DNA of 64,000 nucleotides, taken from positions 62,001 through 126,000 of the forward strand of contig JARGPI010000006.1 of assembly GCA_029213005.1 (NCBI GenBank), given 5' to 3'. The position numbers and the translations under genes were made by a program. Positions 1 to 8,456 of the stretch are shown here, one piece after another. Each line of letters opens with the position of its first letter. Within the stretch, counting starts at the first letter, position 1. Below the pieces are notes generated by a model. That model made no database searches, was not told the DNA's origin, and saw only the letters and a list, made by a program, of their open reading frames with translations. Source of the stretch: Verrucomicrobiales bacterium. Lineage in GTDB: Bacteria; Verrucomicrobiota; Verrucomicrobiia; Verrucomicrobiales; DEV007.

Positions 1-240
1 GTCCCTTTTTTCATCGCGGATGGTCTCCACAGTTTTCAGGATATACCGGTAATGCTGGGCATTGTTGCGGAACCCACGGCCGCCGCCAGTCAACTGTCAT
101 CGTTCCCGGAAAATCCTCATAATTTCGGTAACCGCCAGCTCTTTTACAGCCGGGCAATCGGAACGGAACCATCAATGGCCCAAGTAATCCTCGACCAGGT
201 TAAACATTTCGATGATCATATCCAAAATGAAGCTGCTTAA
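1..240 (+). CDS. C-terminal end of a CbiX-type chelatase domain (partial)
   Basis: The frame is open from base 1 and ends at TAA 238-240. It reads VPFFIADGLHSFQDIPVMLG and then, further on, RAIGTEPSMAQVILDQV, which looks like the end of a CbiX-like sirohydrochlorin chelatase domain of the DR2241 type. The 5' part lies outside the window. The stop falls inside the start region of the next ORF, which carries the domains that follow CbiX in Deinococcus DR2241, where they form one polypeptide. The two pieces may therefore be a split gene, a pair of coupled subunits, or the two sides of a frameshift. The family call rests on remembered motifs; the fragment is short. Confidence 0.6.
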   Translation, partial: VPFFIADGLHSFQDIPVMLGIVAEPTAAASQLSSFPENPHNFGNRQLFYSRAIGTEPSMAQVILDQVKHFDDHIQNEAA

Positions 241-850
241 TCATCTGGACGCGTTTATTACCGAGGAAACCCGACTGTTTGGAGAGATTCTCCTGTCGAG
301 ATCTCCGGTATCGAATCATTTTCTGGCAACCCATCGCAAAGACGGGGACTGTCATCACGACATGCTGGAACGGCTCACCACAGTTCAGGAAGTCCGGGAT
401 CTGGCCAAGTTTGACGAGCACGGCGAATACCGCCCCCTGAAAACGGCTCCCTCATTAAAATCGGGATGGCTTATTGAAGAGTCTGACATTGAGTCGTTTT
501 ACCTGAAAATCGATGCGATTTACCCCGCGGGATTTGCCGGAACGGTAAAATATCTTGAGAAGGCCGTCGACCCGGTTCCGCTCAGGCGGACTCTGGATCG
601 ACAAACAGGCATGTATCAGTTTGCGAAAAACATCACTGATACACAGGCAAATCAGATCATGAGAGATACCTGCGCCAAAGGCTGCTTACGAAAAATCGCG
701 TGGCCACTGGATGAGCAGTGCGCGGTGAGTCATCTACCCGAGCCCGGCAGAAAAATACCCATCATCTGCCTGGAAGCCTGCACCTTTGCCGTCTCAGAAG
801 CGAGAAGGCTGGCGCGCGAAGCCTATGACAAGGCGAATGCCCTGTCCTAG
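212..850 (+). CDS. DR2241-like stabilising and 4Fe-4S domain protein
   Basis: This 212-residue protein resembles the C-terminal half of DR2241, a chelatase-like protein with an iron-sulfur domain. Visible features are the segment LKSGWLIEES, a LDRQTGMYQFAK motif near residue 130, and a C-terminal Cys cluster (DTCAKGC, then EQC, then CLEACTF) that could bind a 4Fe-4S centre. It overlaps the stop of the preceding CbiX-like fragment by 29 bp in a different frame (frame 1 to frame 2). Translation could begin at ATG 212 or at the in-frame ATG at 227. Role in tetrapyrrole metal insertion is inferred from the family only. No other tetrapyrrole gene is nearby. Confidence 0.55.
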   Translation: MIISKMKLLNHLDAFITEETRLFGEILLSRSPVSNHFLATHRKDGDCHHDMLERLTTVQEVRDLAKFDEHGEYRPLKTAPSLKSGWLIEESDIESFYLKIDAIYPAGFAGTVKYLEKAVDPVPLRRTLDRQTGMYQFAKNITDTQANQIMRDTCAKGCLRKIAWPLDEQCAVSHLPEPGRKIPIICLEACTFAVSEARRLAREAYDKANALS

Positions 851-868
851 GCCTCCCCTTTTAGTCAA

Positions 869-1693
869 TTACTCTCCCGAGTAGGAATCGGCATCCACCC
901 CTCTCCAGAATCGACTAGCTTCCCTGTCTTCAGTCAAACTTTCAGTGGGAATTTCATGTTTGGTCAGCGTCCTTGCGCTTCCGTCAAGATAGCTTGAAAT
1001 CACTTTCTTCGAGGTCCACCGCTTTTCACCAGTCTCGATAATCGCATCAATGTCAGCTTGATTGATCACATTGGAATCTTCATTTTCGATAAAAAGCAAC
1101 GCAGAAGGGCGATGCGTAATTCTCGCTAGATTTTTATTCGTCAGATATGGGTCATCAGATTTCGAATACAAATAATCGAATTGGAGATTTTTGTTCATCG
1201 CATAACTGTGTTTATGCATATCTTTCTCCATAGGATCGACATTGAAAGACTGCTGACTGAAGAAGATTGTGTCTTTTAGGTGATTACCATTCTCTCCATC
1301 AACCTTTTCAACTTTCCCGCCATATTCACCTTCGCTTTCAGCAACTCTATCGTTGTGAGTTTCGAACATCGCAGCGTAATAAATCACACCATCCAACCAA
1401 AGCCCGGATCCGGTGCCTGCAAAATCCCATTCATCCGGTATCGCAGGGTCCGTTGGAGCGTGACCGCCCGGATACTCAGGGGACGGTAGGGTCTGACTGT
1501 TGTCAGCAGCCCAGCGAAGAGTATGCATCGTCATGTTCTTAACGTTAGAAAGATGCGTCATCATTTGCGCTTTCTCTTTCATCCGACTGTAAACAGGTAA
1601 CGAGATTCCTCCCAAAATAGCCATAATCGCAATAACGATAAGCATTTCGATTAGAGTAAATGCTCTGGAACGGGAGCGGAGTGAGTTTTTCAT
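869..1693 (-). CDS. Type II secretion-like pseudopilin (prepilin N-terminal methylation motif)
   Basis: A basic leader (MKNSLRSRSRA) is followed by FTLIEMLIVIAIMAILGGIS, the classic class III signal: cleavage before Phe, Glu at +5 of the mature protein, then a hydrophobic helix. The remaining roughly 230 residues are a soluble domain including a W-D-F-A-G-T-G-S-G-L-W-L-D-G stretch, the kind of solitary major-pseudopilin-like protein abundant in Verrucomicrobiota and Planctomycetota. I start it at ATG 1693 because the leader then has the usual length; an in-frame start at 1708 would add five residues. The cognate peptidase and secretion machinery are not in the window. Substrate or surface role is unknown. 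Confidence 0.8.
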   Translation of the reverse strand: MKNSLRSRSRAFTLIEMLIVIAIMAILGGISLPVYSRMKEKAQMMTHLSNVKNMTMHTLRWAADNSQTLPSPEYPGGHAPTDPAIPDEWDFAGTGSGLWLDGVIYYAAMFETHNDRVAESEGEYGGKVEKVDGENGNHLKDTIFFSQQSFNVDPMEKDMHKHSYAMNKNLQFDYLYSKSDDPYLTNKNLARITHRPSALLFIENEDSNVINQADIDAIIETGEKRWTSKKVISSYLDGSARTLTKHEIPTESLTEDREASRFWRGVDADSYSGE

Positions 1694-1866
1694 GTGTCTA
1701 TCTAGCAATGTTTAGCAATCAATGTAAACAAAGTATTTGCTACCTTGGTAACATTTTTCAGTGAATTTATGGTACCAAAAGTCAGAACCGCCGGTCAAGC
1801 TTCAAACAAGGAAATTGCTTGAGGGTTGACAGACATTCCCACCGAATGTTTAGATGGCGGACCTCA

Positions 1867-3657
1867 ATGATAAAACGTCGAATACTCTGCCCTCTGCTGT
1901 TCTTTCTTCTCACGCTTCCCTCATTGCACAACGGTGCGGAATCGAAGCCCAATATTGTGATTGTTATCACGGACGACCAGGGATATGGCGACCTTGGGTG
2001 TCACAATCACCCCACCCTGAAAACGCCCGAAATTGATGCGCTGGCCTTAGAGTCGGTTCGCCTTGAGGACTATCACGTGGCCCCGACCTGTTCGCCGACC
2101 CGCTGCGCCCTGCTCACCGGTCACTGGACCAACCGAACCGGAGTTTGGCACACCATTATGGGTAGATCGATGCTTCGCGAAAATGAAGTCACTGTTGGTC
2201 AGATCTTTAAAGATGCCGGATACGCCACCGGAATGTTTGGCAAATGGCATCTCGGGGACAATTACCCTTTCCGTCCCGAAGACAGGGGATTCACGGAAGT
2301 CCTAAGGCATGGTGGCGGAGGCGTTGGCCAGACTCCTGATTATTGGGATAACGCTTACTTTGACGGATCTTACTTTCACAATAAGAAAGCGACTAAAGTT
2401 GAGGGATACTGCACCGATGTGTTTTTTCGCTACGCCAAATCCTTTATCACCGAACAGATTGAAGAGGAGAAACCGTTCCTGGCTTACATCTCAACTAACG
2501 CGCCTCACGGTCCTAACCATTCACCTCCGGAATTCGCCAAACCCTACGAAAAAATGTACGACACCAAAGTCGCTCATTTTTTCGGGATGATCGCAAACAT
2601 CGATCACAACGTCGGGGAAATGCGGAAATTCCTTGAAGAGAAGGGAATCGCCGACAATACGATTTTTATCTTCACCACTGACAACGGAACCGCAACAGGC
2701 AGAGCGGTTTACGATGGCGGGATGCGGGGAGCAAAAGGCAGTCAGTACGACGGAGGTCATCGGGTCCCCTTCTTTATTCACTGGCCTAACGGAGATTTAA
2801 AGGGAGGCAGGAAAGTCGAGGAAATTACGGCGCATGTTGATGTCGTCCCCACCCTGATTGATTTGTGTGAAATTCCGGCTCCCGAAGAGGTGAAATTCGA
2901 TGGAACCAGCATTCGTCCTCTACTTGAGTCGACAGCGACCGATTGGCCGGATCGCATTCTCGTTACGGATAGTCAGCGAGTTAAAGATCCGATCAAGTGG
3001 CGCCAGTCTTCGGTAATGACCAACCGCTGGCGGCTGGTTGACGGTAAAGAGCTCTACGACATCAAAGCGGACCCCAAGCAGAAAAACAGCGTTGCAGAGG
3101 ATCACCCGGAGGTCGTCGAACGGCTCACCGAGTTTTACAATGACTGGTGGGCGGAATTAGAGCCGACTTTCGGCGATCCAGCCCGAATTGTTCTTGGAAA
3201 TCCTGCCGAAAACCCGACCCGGTTGACCAGTCACGACTGGATTACGGTAGGCTCAACTCCCTGGAACCAGGCCCATATCAGAGATGCCGACGCCAAGCCT
3301 GCCAACATTGGTTTCTGGTACCTCGATGTCGAATCAGCCGGCGACTACGAAATTGAAATTAGAAGATGGCCGAAAGAAGGAAAAGTTTCGGAGACCCCGA
3401 TCGAGGCCAGCATTCCCAAAGGTGCCGACGTTCCCGGCGTTCAAGCATTCCGCGCCCGGCCCGGACGTTCAATCAGCGCCAAACAGGCCAAATTGAAGAT
3501 TGGCGGCCTGGAACTTGTCAAAGATGTGCCTGAAAAGGCCGCTGAAGTCACCTTTCAACTGAAACTCGAAGAGGGGCCCACCCAACTTGAAGCCCTGTTT
3601 CTGGGTGATGACAATCAGGTCACCGGGGCTTACTACGCCTACGTGAAAAAACTTTGA
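1867..3657 (+). CDS. Secreted sulfatase, Cys type
   Basis: A 596-residue exported sulfatase. The N-terminus is a signal peptide (MIKRRILCPLLFFLLTLPSL). A DDQGYGD metal-binding motif follows. The C-x-P-x-R signature CSPTR (Cys about residue 75) is where the Cys is converted to formylglycine. GKWHLG and TTDNGT motifs follow, as expected for the alkaline-phosphatase fold. About 130 extra C-terminal residues follow the catalytic domain, giving a longer protein than a minimal arylsulfatase. The chosen ATG at 1867 places the signal peptide at the N-terminus; a TTG at 1819 would add 16 polar residues. The substrate is not predictable; sulfated polysaccharide is likely in this group. No formylglycine-generating enzyme gene is in the window. 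Confidence 0.88.
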   Translation: MIKRRILCPLLFFLLTLPSLHNGAESKPNIVIVITDDQGYGDLGCHNHPTLKTPEIDALALESVRLEDYHVAPTCSPTRCALLTGHWTNRTGVWHTIMGRSMLRENEVTVGQIFKDAGYATGMFGKWHLGDNYPFRPEDRGFTEVLRHGGGGVGQTPDYWDNAYFDGSYFHNKKATKVEGYCTDVFFRYAKSFITEQIEEEKPFLAYISTNAPHGPNHSPPEFAKPYEKMYDTKVAHFFGMIANIDHNVGEMRKFLEEKGIADNTIFIFTTDNGTATGRAVYDGGMRGAKGSQYDGGHRVPFFIHWPNGDLKGGRKVEEITAHVDVVPTLIDLCEIPAPEEVKFDGTSIRPLLESTATDWPDRILVTDSQRVKDPIKWRQSSVMTNRWRLVDGKELYDIKADPKQKNSVAEDHPEVVERLTEFYNDWWAELEPTFGDPARIVLGNPAENPTRLTSHDWITVGSTPWNQAHIRDADAKPANIGFWYLDVESAGDYEIEIRRWPKEGKVSETPIEASIPKGADVPGVQAFRARPGRSISAKQAKLKIGGLELVKDVPEKAAEVTFQLKLEEGPTQLEALFLGDDNQVTGAYYAYVKKL

Positions 3658-3703
3658 GTTTTTCGATTGCGCAGTAGCTTCACTGGTTTTCAGTGTTACA
3701 GGA

Positions 3704-4930
3704 ATGCAAAATATCTATCTCGCCGCTGGTGCAGGCGCGAAACCCAAGTCTTTTAGCGAAGACGCCGTCGTTGAGGCGCTCAATGACGACCGCCTGAATC
3801 TCGCTCCGGATGTGATTGAATCAGTGCTCGCCGGCTTGAATCAGTCTGCGGACACTTCAGGTTCAGGCTCGCTGTTTCTTCTGATTTTTTTCTTTACTCT
3901 CGCCATCGGCGTTTCGTTTTTCTGCTCGGTCTGGGAGGCGGTTCTGCTTTCAGTGACGCGTCCCTACATCGAAACGCTGAAGAAGAACAAGCCAAAGGCG
4001 GGACGGAGATTTGAACTGCTCAAAGCACGAATCGATAAGCCACTGATTTCTATTCTCACTCTTAACACGATCGCTCACACCATGGGGTCAATGGGAGTCG
4101 CCTCGGAGTTCTCCAAACTCACCGGAGGAGGAATTTGGGACACGATTGGAGGTTTCGTGATGACCATAGCTATTTTGATTGCCTCGGAAATCATTCCCAA
4201 AAATCTGGGAGCGAAGAACTGGAAAAGCTGGGCACCCTGGGTCGGCAACTGCCTCTATTGGCTTTCGAAACTAATGACTCCCGTGGTCAAAGCGATCAGC
4301 TTCTTCAGCAAAGGAGGCCACGGAGCCGAAACATTCAGCCGCGAAGAATTAACCGTGATGGCTGAGATGGGCAAAACGGAGGGCAAACTCAAAGAAGGAG
4401 AATCTCAGATCCTGACCAACCTCCTCCGAATGAAAGACGAGACTGTGGAAAGTGTCATGACGCCCCGGGTCGTTATTTTCGCACTGAAGAATTCCACTAC
4501 GGTTCAGGAGTTTATGGAAACCCATCTGGAGGCCCCGTATTCCCGGATTCCGGTGTACAGCGAAAACCGGGATGACATCACGGGATTTGTTTTAAAGGAC
4601 GATATTCTTATCGCGGCGGCCAAAGACGAAGACGAAATCGAGATAGGGACTTTTGTCAGAGAGCTTCCGATGATGAGTGAATTGACCAAATTGCCGGAAG
4701 CGTTTGAGAGCCTTATCGAGACGAACGATCACGCTGCGATCGTCAATGACGAATTCGGGAGTTTGACTGGTCTTGTTACGATGGAGGACATCGTCGAGAC
4801 CCTCCTCGGCGAAGAGATTATTGATGAAATCGACAAGACCGACGACATGCGAGCTCACGCCAGAGCGCTTTGGGAAAAAAGGTCACGCCGCAAAAATATC
4901 AATCTCGTTAAAAAAGACTCGGAAACCTAG
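3704..4930 (+). CDS. CNNM/HlyC-CorC family membrane protein (DUF21 plus CBS pair)
   Basis: Three or more hydrophobic segments between about residues 55 and 200 form a DUF21/CNNM transmembrane domain, including ASEIIPKNLGAKNW. It is followed by a CBS pair: VMTPRVVIFAL with YSRIPVYSENRDDITGFVLK, then AIVNDEFGSLTGLVTMEDIVETLLGEE. The protein ends about 45 residues after the second CBS, so the CorC_HlyC C-terminal domain of longer members is absent. Members of the family are linked to magnesium or cobalt transport. It is the first gene of a compact plus-strand run; the next gene starts 2 bp after the stop. The unusual polar N-terminal 50 residues are not explained. Confidence 0.85.
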   Translation: MQNIYLAAGAGAKPKSFSEDAVVEALNDDRLNLAPDVIESVLAGLNQSADTSGSGSLFLLIFFFTLAIGVSFFCSVWEAVLLSVTRPYIETLKKNKPKAGRRFELLKARIDKPLISILTLNTIAHTMGSMGVASEFSKLTGGGIWDTIGGFVMTIAILIASEIIPKNLGAKNWKSWAPWVGNCLYWLSKLMTPVVKAISFFSKGGHGAETFSREELTVMAEMGKTEGKLKEGESQILTNLLRMKDETVESVMTPRVVIFALKNSTTVQEFMETHLEAPYSRIPVYSENRDDITGFVLKDDILIAAAKDEDEIEIGTFVRELPMMSELTKLPEAFESLIETNDHAAIVNDEFGSLTGLVTMEDIVETLLGEEIIDEIDKTDDMRAHARALWEKRSRRKNINLVKKDSET

Positions 4931-4932
4931 GA

Positions 4933-5718
4933 ATGAAAGTAGCACTGGTTCAAAGTTCGATTGTCTGGGAAGATAAAGAAGCCAACTTCGCGCGAATTCG
5001 CGAGATGTTAGAGAACACATCATTTCCGGACGGTGACGGACTGATTGTGTTACCTGAACTGTTTGCGACCGGTTTCACGATGAACTCCGCTCAAATCGCG
5101 GAGGCCGATAATGGCCCTACAGAAAACTTTCTTATCGATCTGGCCCGCGAGAAATCCGCTTATGTGATCGGTGGCGTCGCTAAGATTAATTCGGACGGCC
5201 GGAACCCTTTTAACTGCTCCGTGATCACATCTCCGCAAGGAGACATCATCTGTCGCTACCAAAAGACTCATCCGTTCTCTTTGGGCGAAGAGGATGATAA
5301 CTATTCCAAAGGAAACACGATTAAAACCGTCTCAATCCACGGCAGCACAGTATCGCCGGCGATTTGCTACGATTTGCGATTTCCAGAATTGTTCCGTCTC
5401 GCATCCGCAAACGGGGCTGAAGTTTTTGTGGTGATAGCCAACTGGCCGGAGAAACGGAATCAGCACTGGATCACTTTGCTCCAGGCTCGGGCGATCGAAA
5501 ATCAAGCTTACGTAATAGGCGTGAATCGCGCGGGAAGCGATCCCAATTTGAGCTACCTGGGAAGCTCCATCGCAGTTGACTATCTGGGTAACATTATCGC
5601 CGATGGAGGGAGCGAGCCCGGGGTCATCGAAGCCGAAATTGATATCACTGGACTTCGCGAATGGCGCGAACATTTCCCTGCGCTCCGTGATATCCATGGT
5701 TCGCTCTCAATGGCATGA
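4933..5718 (+). CDS. Nitrilase-superfamily amidohydrolase, omega-amidase-like
   Basis: A 261-residue carbon-nitrogen hydrolase with the Glu-Lys-Cys triad visible: Glu in VLPELFATGF, Lys in YQKTHPFS and Cys in AICYDLRFPELFR. The pattern, including VVIANWPEKRNQHW and GVNRAGSDPN, fits the YafV/Nit2 omega-amidase group, which hydrolyses the alpha-keto acids formed from glutamine or methionine transamination. It starts 2 bp after the CBS protein stop and its TGA overlaps the ATG of the next gene (ATGA at 5715-5718), so it is probably co-transcribed. Exact substrate is uncertain. Confidence 0.85.
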   Translation: MKVALVQSSIVWEDKEANFARIREMLENTSFPDGDGLIVLPELFATGFTMNSAQIAEADNGPTENFLIDLAREKSAYVIGGVAKINSDGRNPFNCSVITSPQGDIICRYQKTHPFSLGEEDDNYSKGNTIKTVSIHGSTVSPAICYDLRFPELFRLASANGAEVFVVIANWPEKRNQHWITLLQARAIENQAYVIGVNRAGSDPNLSYLGSSIAVDYLGNIIADGGSEPGVIEAEIDITGLREWREHFPALRDIHGSLSMA

Positions 5719-6896
5719 AGTCGTTGATCACAGCGCTGGGTTTATTCATCACTTCCGGTCTTTCTCAGGGTAGCGAACTTTGGAAGAAACATATCATTCA
5801 GCCCAAAACGCTGAGTGGTATTAACTCAGCCGTTGCCAATGATTGGAATGGTGACGGCCATATTGATGTGATCTCCTGTTTCGGAAAACACGTCTATCTA
5901 TTTGCCGGTCCCGATTGGAAACGCACCAGTATTTTCTCACTTTCAGAAGCACACTCCCGAAACAAACTGCGGGGAGGTTGTATCCATAGTTGCCTGATGG
6001 ATGTCGATGCCGACGGAGACCTCGATTTCATCGGCTCGAGTAACACTGTTTTCTGGCTGGAGTGCCCGGAAACGCCCTTCCTGAGCCAGTGGAAATACCG
6101 CCTCGTTGACGATCAAATTCTCGGCACCCATTGCCTGATTACCGGCGATGTAAATCTCGATGGAAAAACGGATCTCATTGCGAACTCCGGGCGAAACACA
6201 GGGACACCGTATCCAAACAGTATCGCCTGGCTCGAGGTACCTGACGCTCCGGGGAAATCGAGTTTTTGGAAGCGGCATATTTTTGCGCATGAGGATGCTC
6301 CGGGAGGATCCCACTATACCGGAATCGCAGATATCAATGGTGATGGGCGCCCCGACATCAGTTGCGGCGCAAAAGGCGGAGCCGGTTATGAAGGCGGCGA
6401 GTGGTTTGCCTGGTGGGAACAACCCGGCGATCCAACCGGTATCTGGAAAAAGAACCTACTATCGAGTCAGGAACCTGGAGCTTCAAATATACTTCCGGCA
6501 GACCTTAATGGTGATGGGAAAATGGACTTTTTCGCCACCCGCGGCCACGGGACCGGCGTCGTTCAATTTATTCAGCAACCATCTTCGACCGAAATACAAT
6601 TCAAACAAATCGAGGTCGACAGAGATATCGTAGCACCACATTCGCTGAGCCTGGTTGACCTCGATGCTGACGGCGATATCGACGCTGTAACTTGTGGTAA
6701 AGAAGCTGACGGAGTCGCCGCCTGGTATAGAAATGACGGCAGTGCAAACTTTACCAAACACATCATTGGCCTCAACCAGGGCTCCTACGATACCCGCACC
6801 ATCGACATGGACGGCGACGGAGATCTCGATATCTTAATCGCCGGACACGCGAGTAACAATATAGTCTGGTTCGAAAACAATTTACTTAATAACTGA
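5715..6896 (+). CDS. Secreted FG-GAP/VCBS repeat protein
   Basis: A signal peptide (MKSLITALGLFITSGLSQGS) precedes a beta-propeller made of FG-GAP/VCBS repeats. Seven Ca-binding loops of the D-x-D/N-x-D-G-x-x-D type can be read, for example DWNGDGHID, DVDADGDLD, DINGDGRPD, DLNGDGKMD and DMDGDGDLD. Such propellers bind ligands or support catalytic partners outside the cell. No catalytic motif is seen. Start overlaps the amidase stop by 4 bp, so translation is likely coupled. Function unknown. Confidence 0.85.
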   Translation: MKSLITALGLFITSGLSQGSELWKKHIIQPKTLSGINSAVANDWNGDGHIDVISCFGKHVYLFAGPDWKRTSIFSLSEAHSRNKLRGGCIHSCLMDVDADGDLDFIGSSNTVFWLECPETPFLSQWKYRLVDDQILGTHCLITGDVNLDGKTDLIANSGRNTGTPYPNSIAWLEVPDAPGKSSFWKRHIFAHEDAPGGSHYTGIADINGDGRPDISCGAKGGAGYEGGEWFAWWEQPGDPTGIWKKNLLSSQEPGASNILPADLNGDGKMDFFATRGHGTGVVQFIQQPSSTEIQFKQIEVDRDIVAPHSLSLVDLDADGDIDAVTCGKEADGVAAWYRNDGSANFTKHIIGLNQGSYDTRTIDMDGDGDLDILIAGHASNNIVWFENNLLNN

Positions 6897-6898
6897 AA

Positions 6899-7333
6899 AT
6901 GAAACTGACTCCCCACGCGCAAAAACTTGCTGATGACTGGCTCGATCAGGACGGAGATCTTCGGGAACTGGTCGAAATTATAGGAATTTCGCGGGGTGGG
7001 GTCGGCGCTGAAATCCAGGGGCACTGCTACCGCCCCGTCAAAGATGAAGACTTCACGCCCCATCCGATCGAAGACCTAATTGACAGTGAAGACCGCTTTA
7101 GAAAACTTGAATCACGGGAGGTCCTCCCTACTAAAAAAGAACTCGAAGCGTGGAGAGAAGCCCAGCGCGAATCTCAGGATTCCACTCAATTTTTTGTCTG
7201 GGAAGTTCCTTTTACCAGGGGCGGGTTGTTTATCTCCACAATCCATGGAAAAAACGGATTCGTCGACAGAATCGACGGCCCGTTCCATTCTGCCGATGCC
7301 TCAATGCCATTCGGCGAAATTGTTCTCGATTAA
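6899..7333 (+). CDS. Conserved-looking small protein of unknown function
   Basis: A 144-residue soluble protein beginning 2 bp after the FG-GAP gene stop and ending 3 bp before the convergent zntB. It is acidic and has a patterned C-terminus (FFVWEVPFTRGGLFISTIHG, then FHSADASMPFGEIVLD) that suggests a folded domain. No signal peptide or membrane segment is present. I recognise no family. Coding is supported by tight packing in the run and by the absence of a better frame on either strand. Confidence 0.6.
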   Translation: MKLTPHAQKLADDWLDQDGDLRELVEIIGISRGGVGAEIQGHCYRPVKDEDFTPHPIEDLIDSEDRFRKLESREVLPTKKELEAWREAQRESQDSTQFFVWEVPFTRGGLFISTIHGKNGFVDRIDGPFHSADASMPFGEIVLD

Positions 7334-7336
7334 ATC

Positions 7337-8314
7337 CTAGAACCACCGCCGCGTCCGGAAATAAAGAATCTGCAGAACGACCAAAACTATCAGGATCGCG
7401 ACAAAGATTCCGAAAGCCGTCGGGTTTTCGGAACCCGGAATTCCTCCGACGTTAATCCCCAGCAAACCGGTAAGGAAACCCAGTGGCAGGAAAATCGCCG
7501 CCACAATCGACAGCACATACATCCGGATGTTTTGTTGCTCCGCCAGCCTGCTTTGCAACTCCTCCTGAGTCACGGCTGCTCTCTCGCGAACGGCATCGAG
7601 GTCCTCCAGATTCCTAATCAACCGGTCCGAAGTTTCGCGAAGTTGCAAACGCTCCGAATCTGAGATCCAGGGAATCTTTGCGGCAACCAACGATGCCAGA
7701 GCCTCCCGTTGCGGGGCCAGATAACGTCGCAGCGCAATAATTTGCCGTCTCAAGTTTGCCAGGGCAAAGCGGGTTTCTCTGCTTGTCCCTTCTAAAACCT
7801 GCTCCTCTAAATCCGCGATCAGCTCCTCCAGATTATCTACCGTTTCATTCATTCGCAGAACCAGTTTCTCTGCTAGCGATGCAACGAAACTTCCGGGACC
7901 AACCGGCCCTTCGCCTTTTGATAACGCATCCGCAATATCGTCTACCGATCGCAAATCGCGGCGATAGGTGGAGATCACCCTCGATTCGTCGACCCACATC
8001 CGGATCCCGATCATATCGTCTGGTTCCGCGCCTTTATTCAGATTAACACCCCGGAATGCCATCAGAGCTCCGTTTCCGATTCGGGTCAGGCGGGGTCTCG
8101 ATTCCGTTGTCAAAAGCGCCTCCACCGCAACGGGATCAATGTCCTCGCGGGCGCCCAACCAGGCAATCGCCTCCTGGTCAGTAAGATCAAAGTGAAGCCA
8201 CAGAGCACCCATTGCCGGAGTCCAGCTATCAAGCCGATCAACCGAAAAGTCCAAAAGACCTCCGGTTCTGTCTAACAGAGAAATATAGCGAAGACCAAGT
8301 GGAAGTGATTTCAT
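7337..8314 (-). CDS. zntB: Zinc transporter ZntB, CorA family
   Basis: 325 residues with the CorA/ZntB layout: an N-terminal soluble alpha/beta region, a long helical stalk (about residues 130-260), and two C-terminal transmembrane helices. The first ends in the GIN motif within FLTGLLGINVGGIPG, the ZntB version of CorA's GMN. The short basic C-terminus (RTRRWF) is also typical. The LDRTGGLLD and ALWLHFDLTD segments match ZntB N-termini. ZntB members move Zn2+ or related divalent cations. It is convergent with the preceding plus-strand run. The 142-bp upstream gap holds two copies of the palindromic 22-bp repeat. Confidence 0.85.
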   Translation of the reverse strand: MKSLPLGLRYISLLDRTGGLLDFSVDRLDSWTPAMGALWLHFDLTDQEAIAWLGAREDIDPVAVEALLTTESRPRLTRIGNGALMAFRGVNLNKGAEPDDMIGIRMWVDESRVISTYRRDLRSVDDIADALSKGEGPVGPGSFVASLAEKLVLRMNETVDNLEELIADLEEQVLEGTSRETRFALANLRRQIIALRRYLAPQREALASLVAAKIPWISDSERLQLRETSDRLIRNLEDLDAVRERAAVTQEELQSRLAEQQNIRMYVLSIVAAIFLPLGFLTGLLGINVGGIPGSENPTAFGIFVAILIVLVVLQILYFRTRRWF

Positions 8315-8395
8315 AAGAACGCTTCATTCTACCCTATCTCAAAAAAGAAAACGAATAAAGGATCGTCTTCGCTCCGTTTTCTCACCCCGACCCCA

Positions 8396-8436
8396 AACTG
8401 TACAGGGTACAATCTGTGGTTGCACCCTGTACAGTC
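8396..8436. repeat. TGTACAGGGTACA palindromic repeat locus 1 (two units)
   Basis: Two 19-bp palindromes start 22 bp apart with a 3-bp spacer. Unit one is AACTGTACAGGGTACAATC at 8396-8414. Unit two, GGTTGCACCCTGTACAGTC at 8418-8436, has a decayed left arm. Unit one, extended left by CCCA, is identical over 23 bp to the copy at 34320-34342. The locus lies in the gap between two co-directional minus-strand genes, 20 bp beyond the end of the downstream-facing secreted-protein gene. No T-tract follows, so a standard intrinsic terminator is not supported. Confidence 0.85.
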
Positions 8437-8456
8437 CCCCGTTTTACTCTACCGCA

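Noticed and set aside
8396..8436. Repeat locus 1 as an intrinsic terminator
   Set aside because: The stems are short and no T-tract follows on either strand; similar units occur inside a coding sequence.
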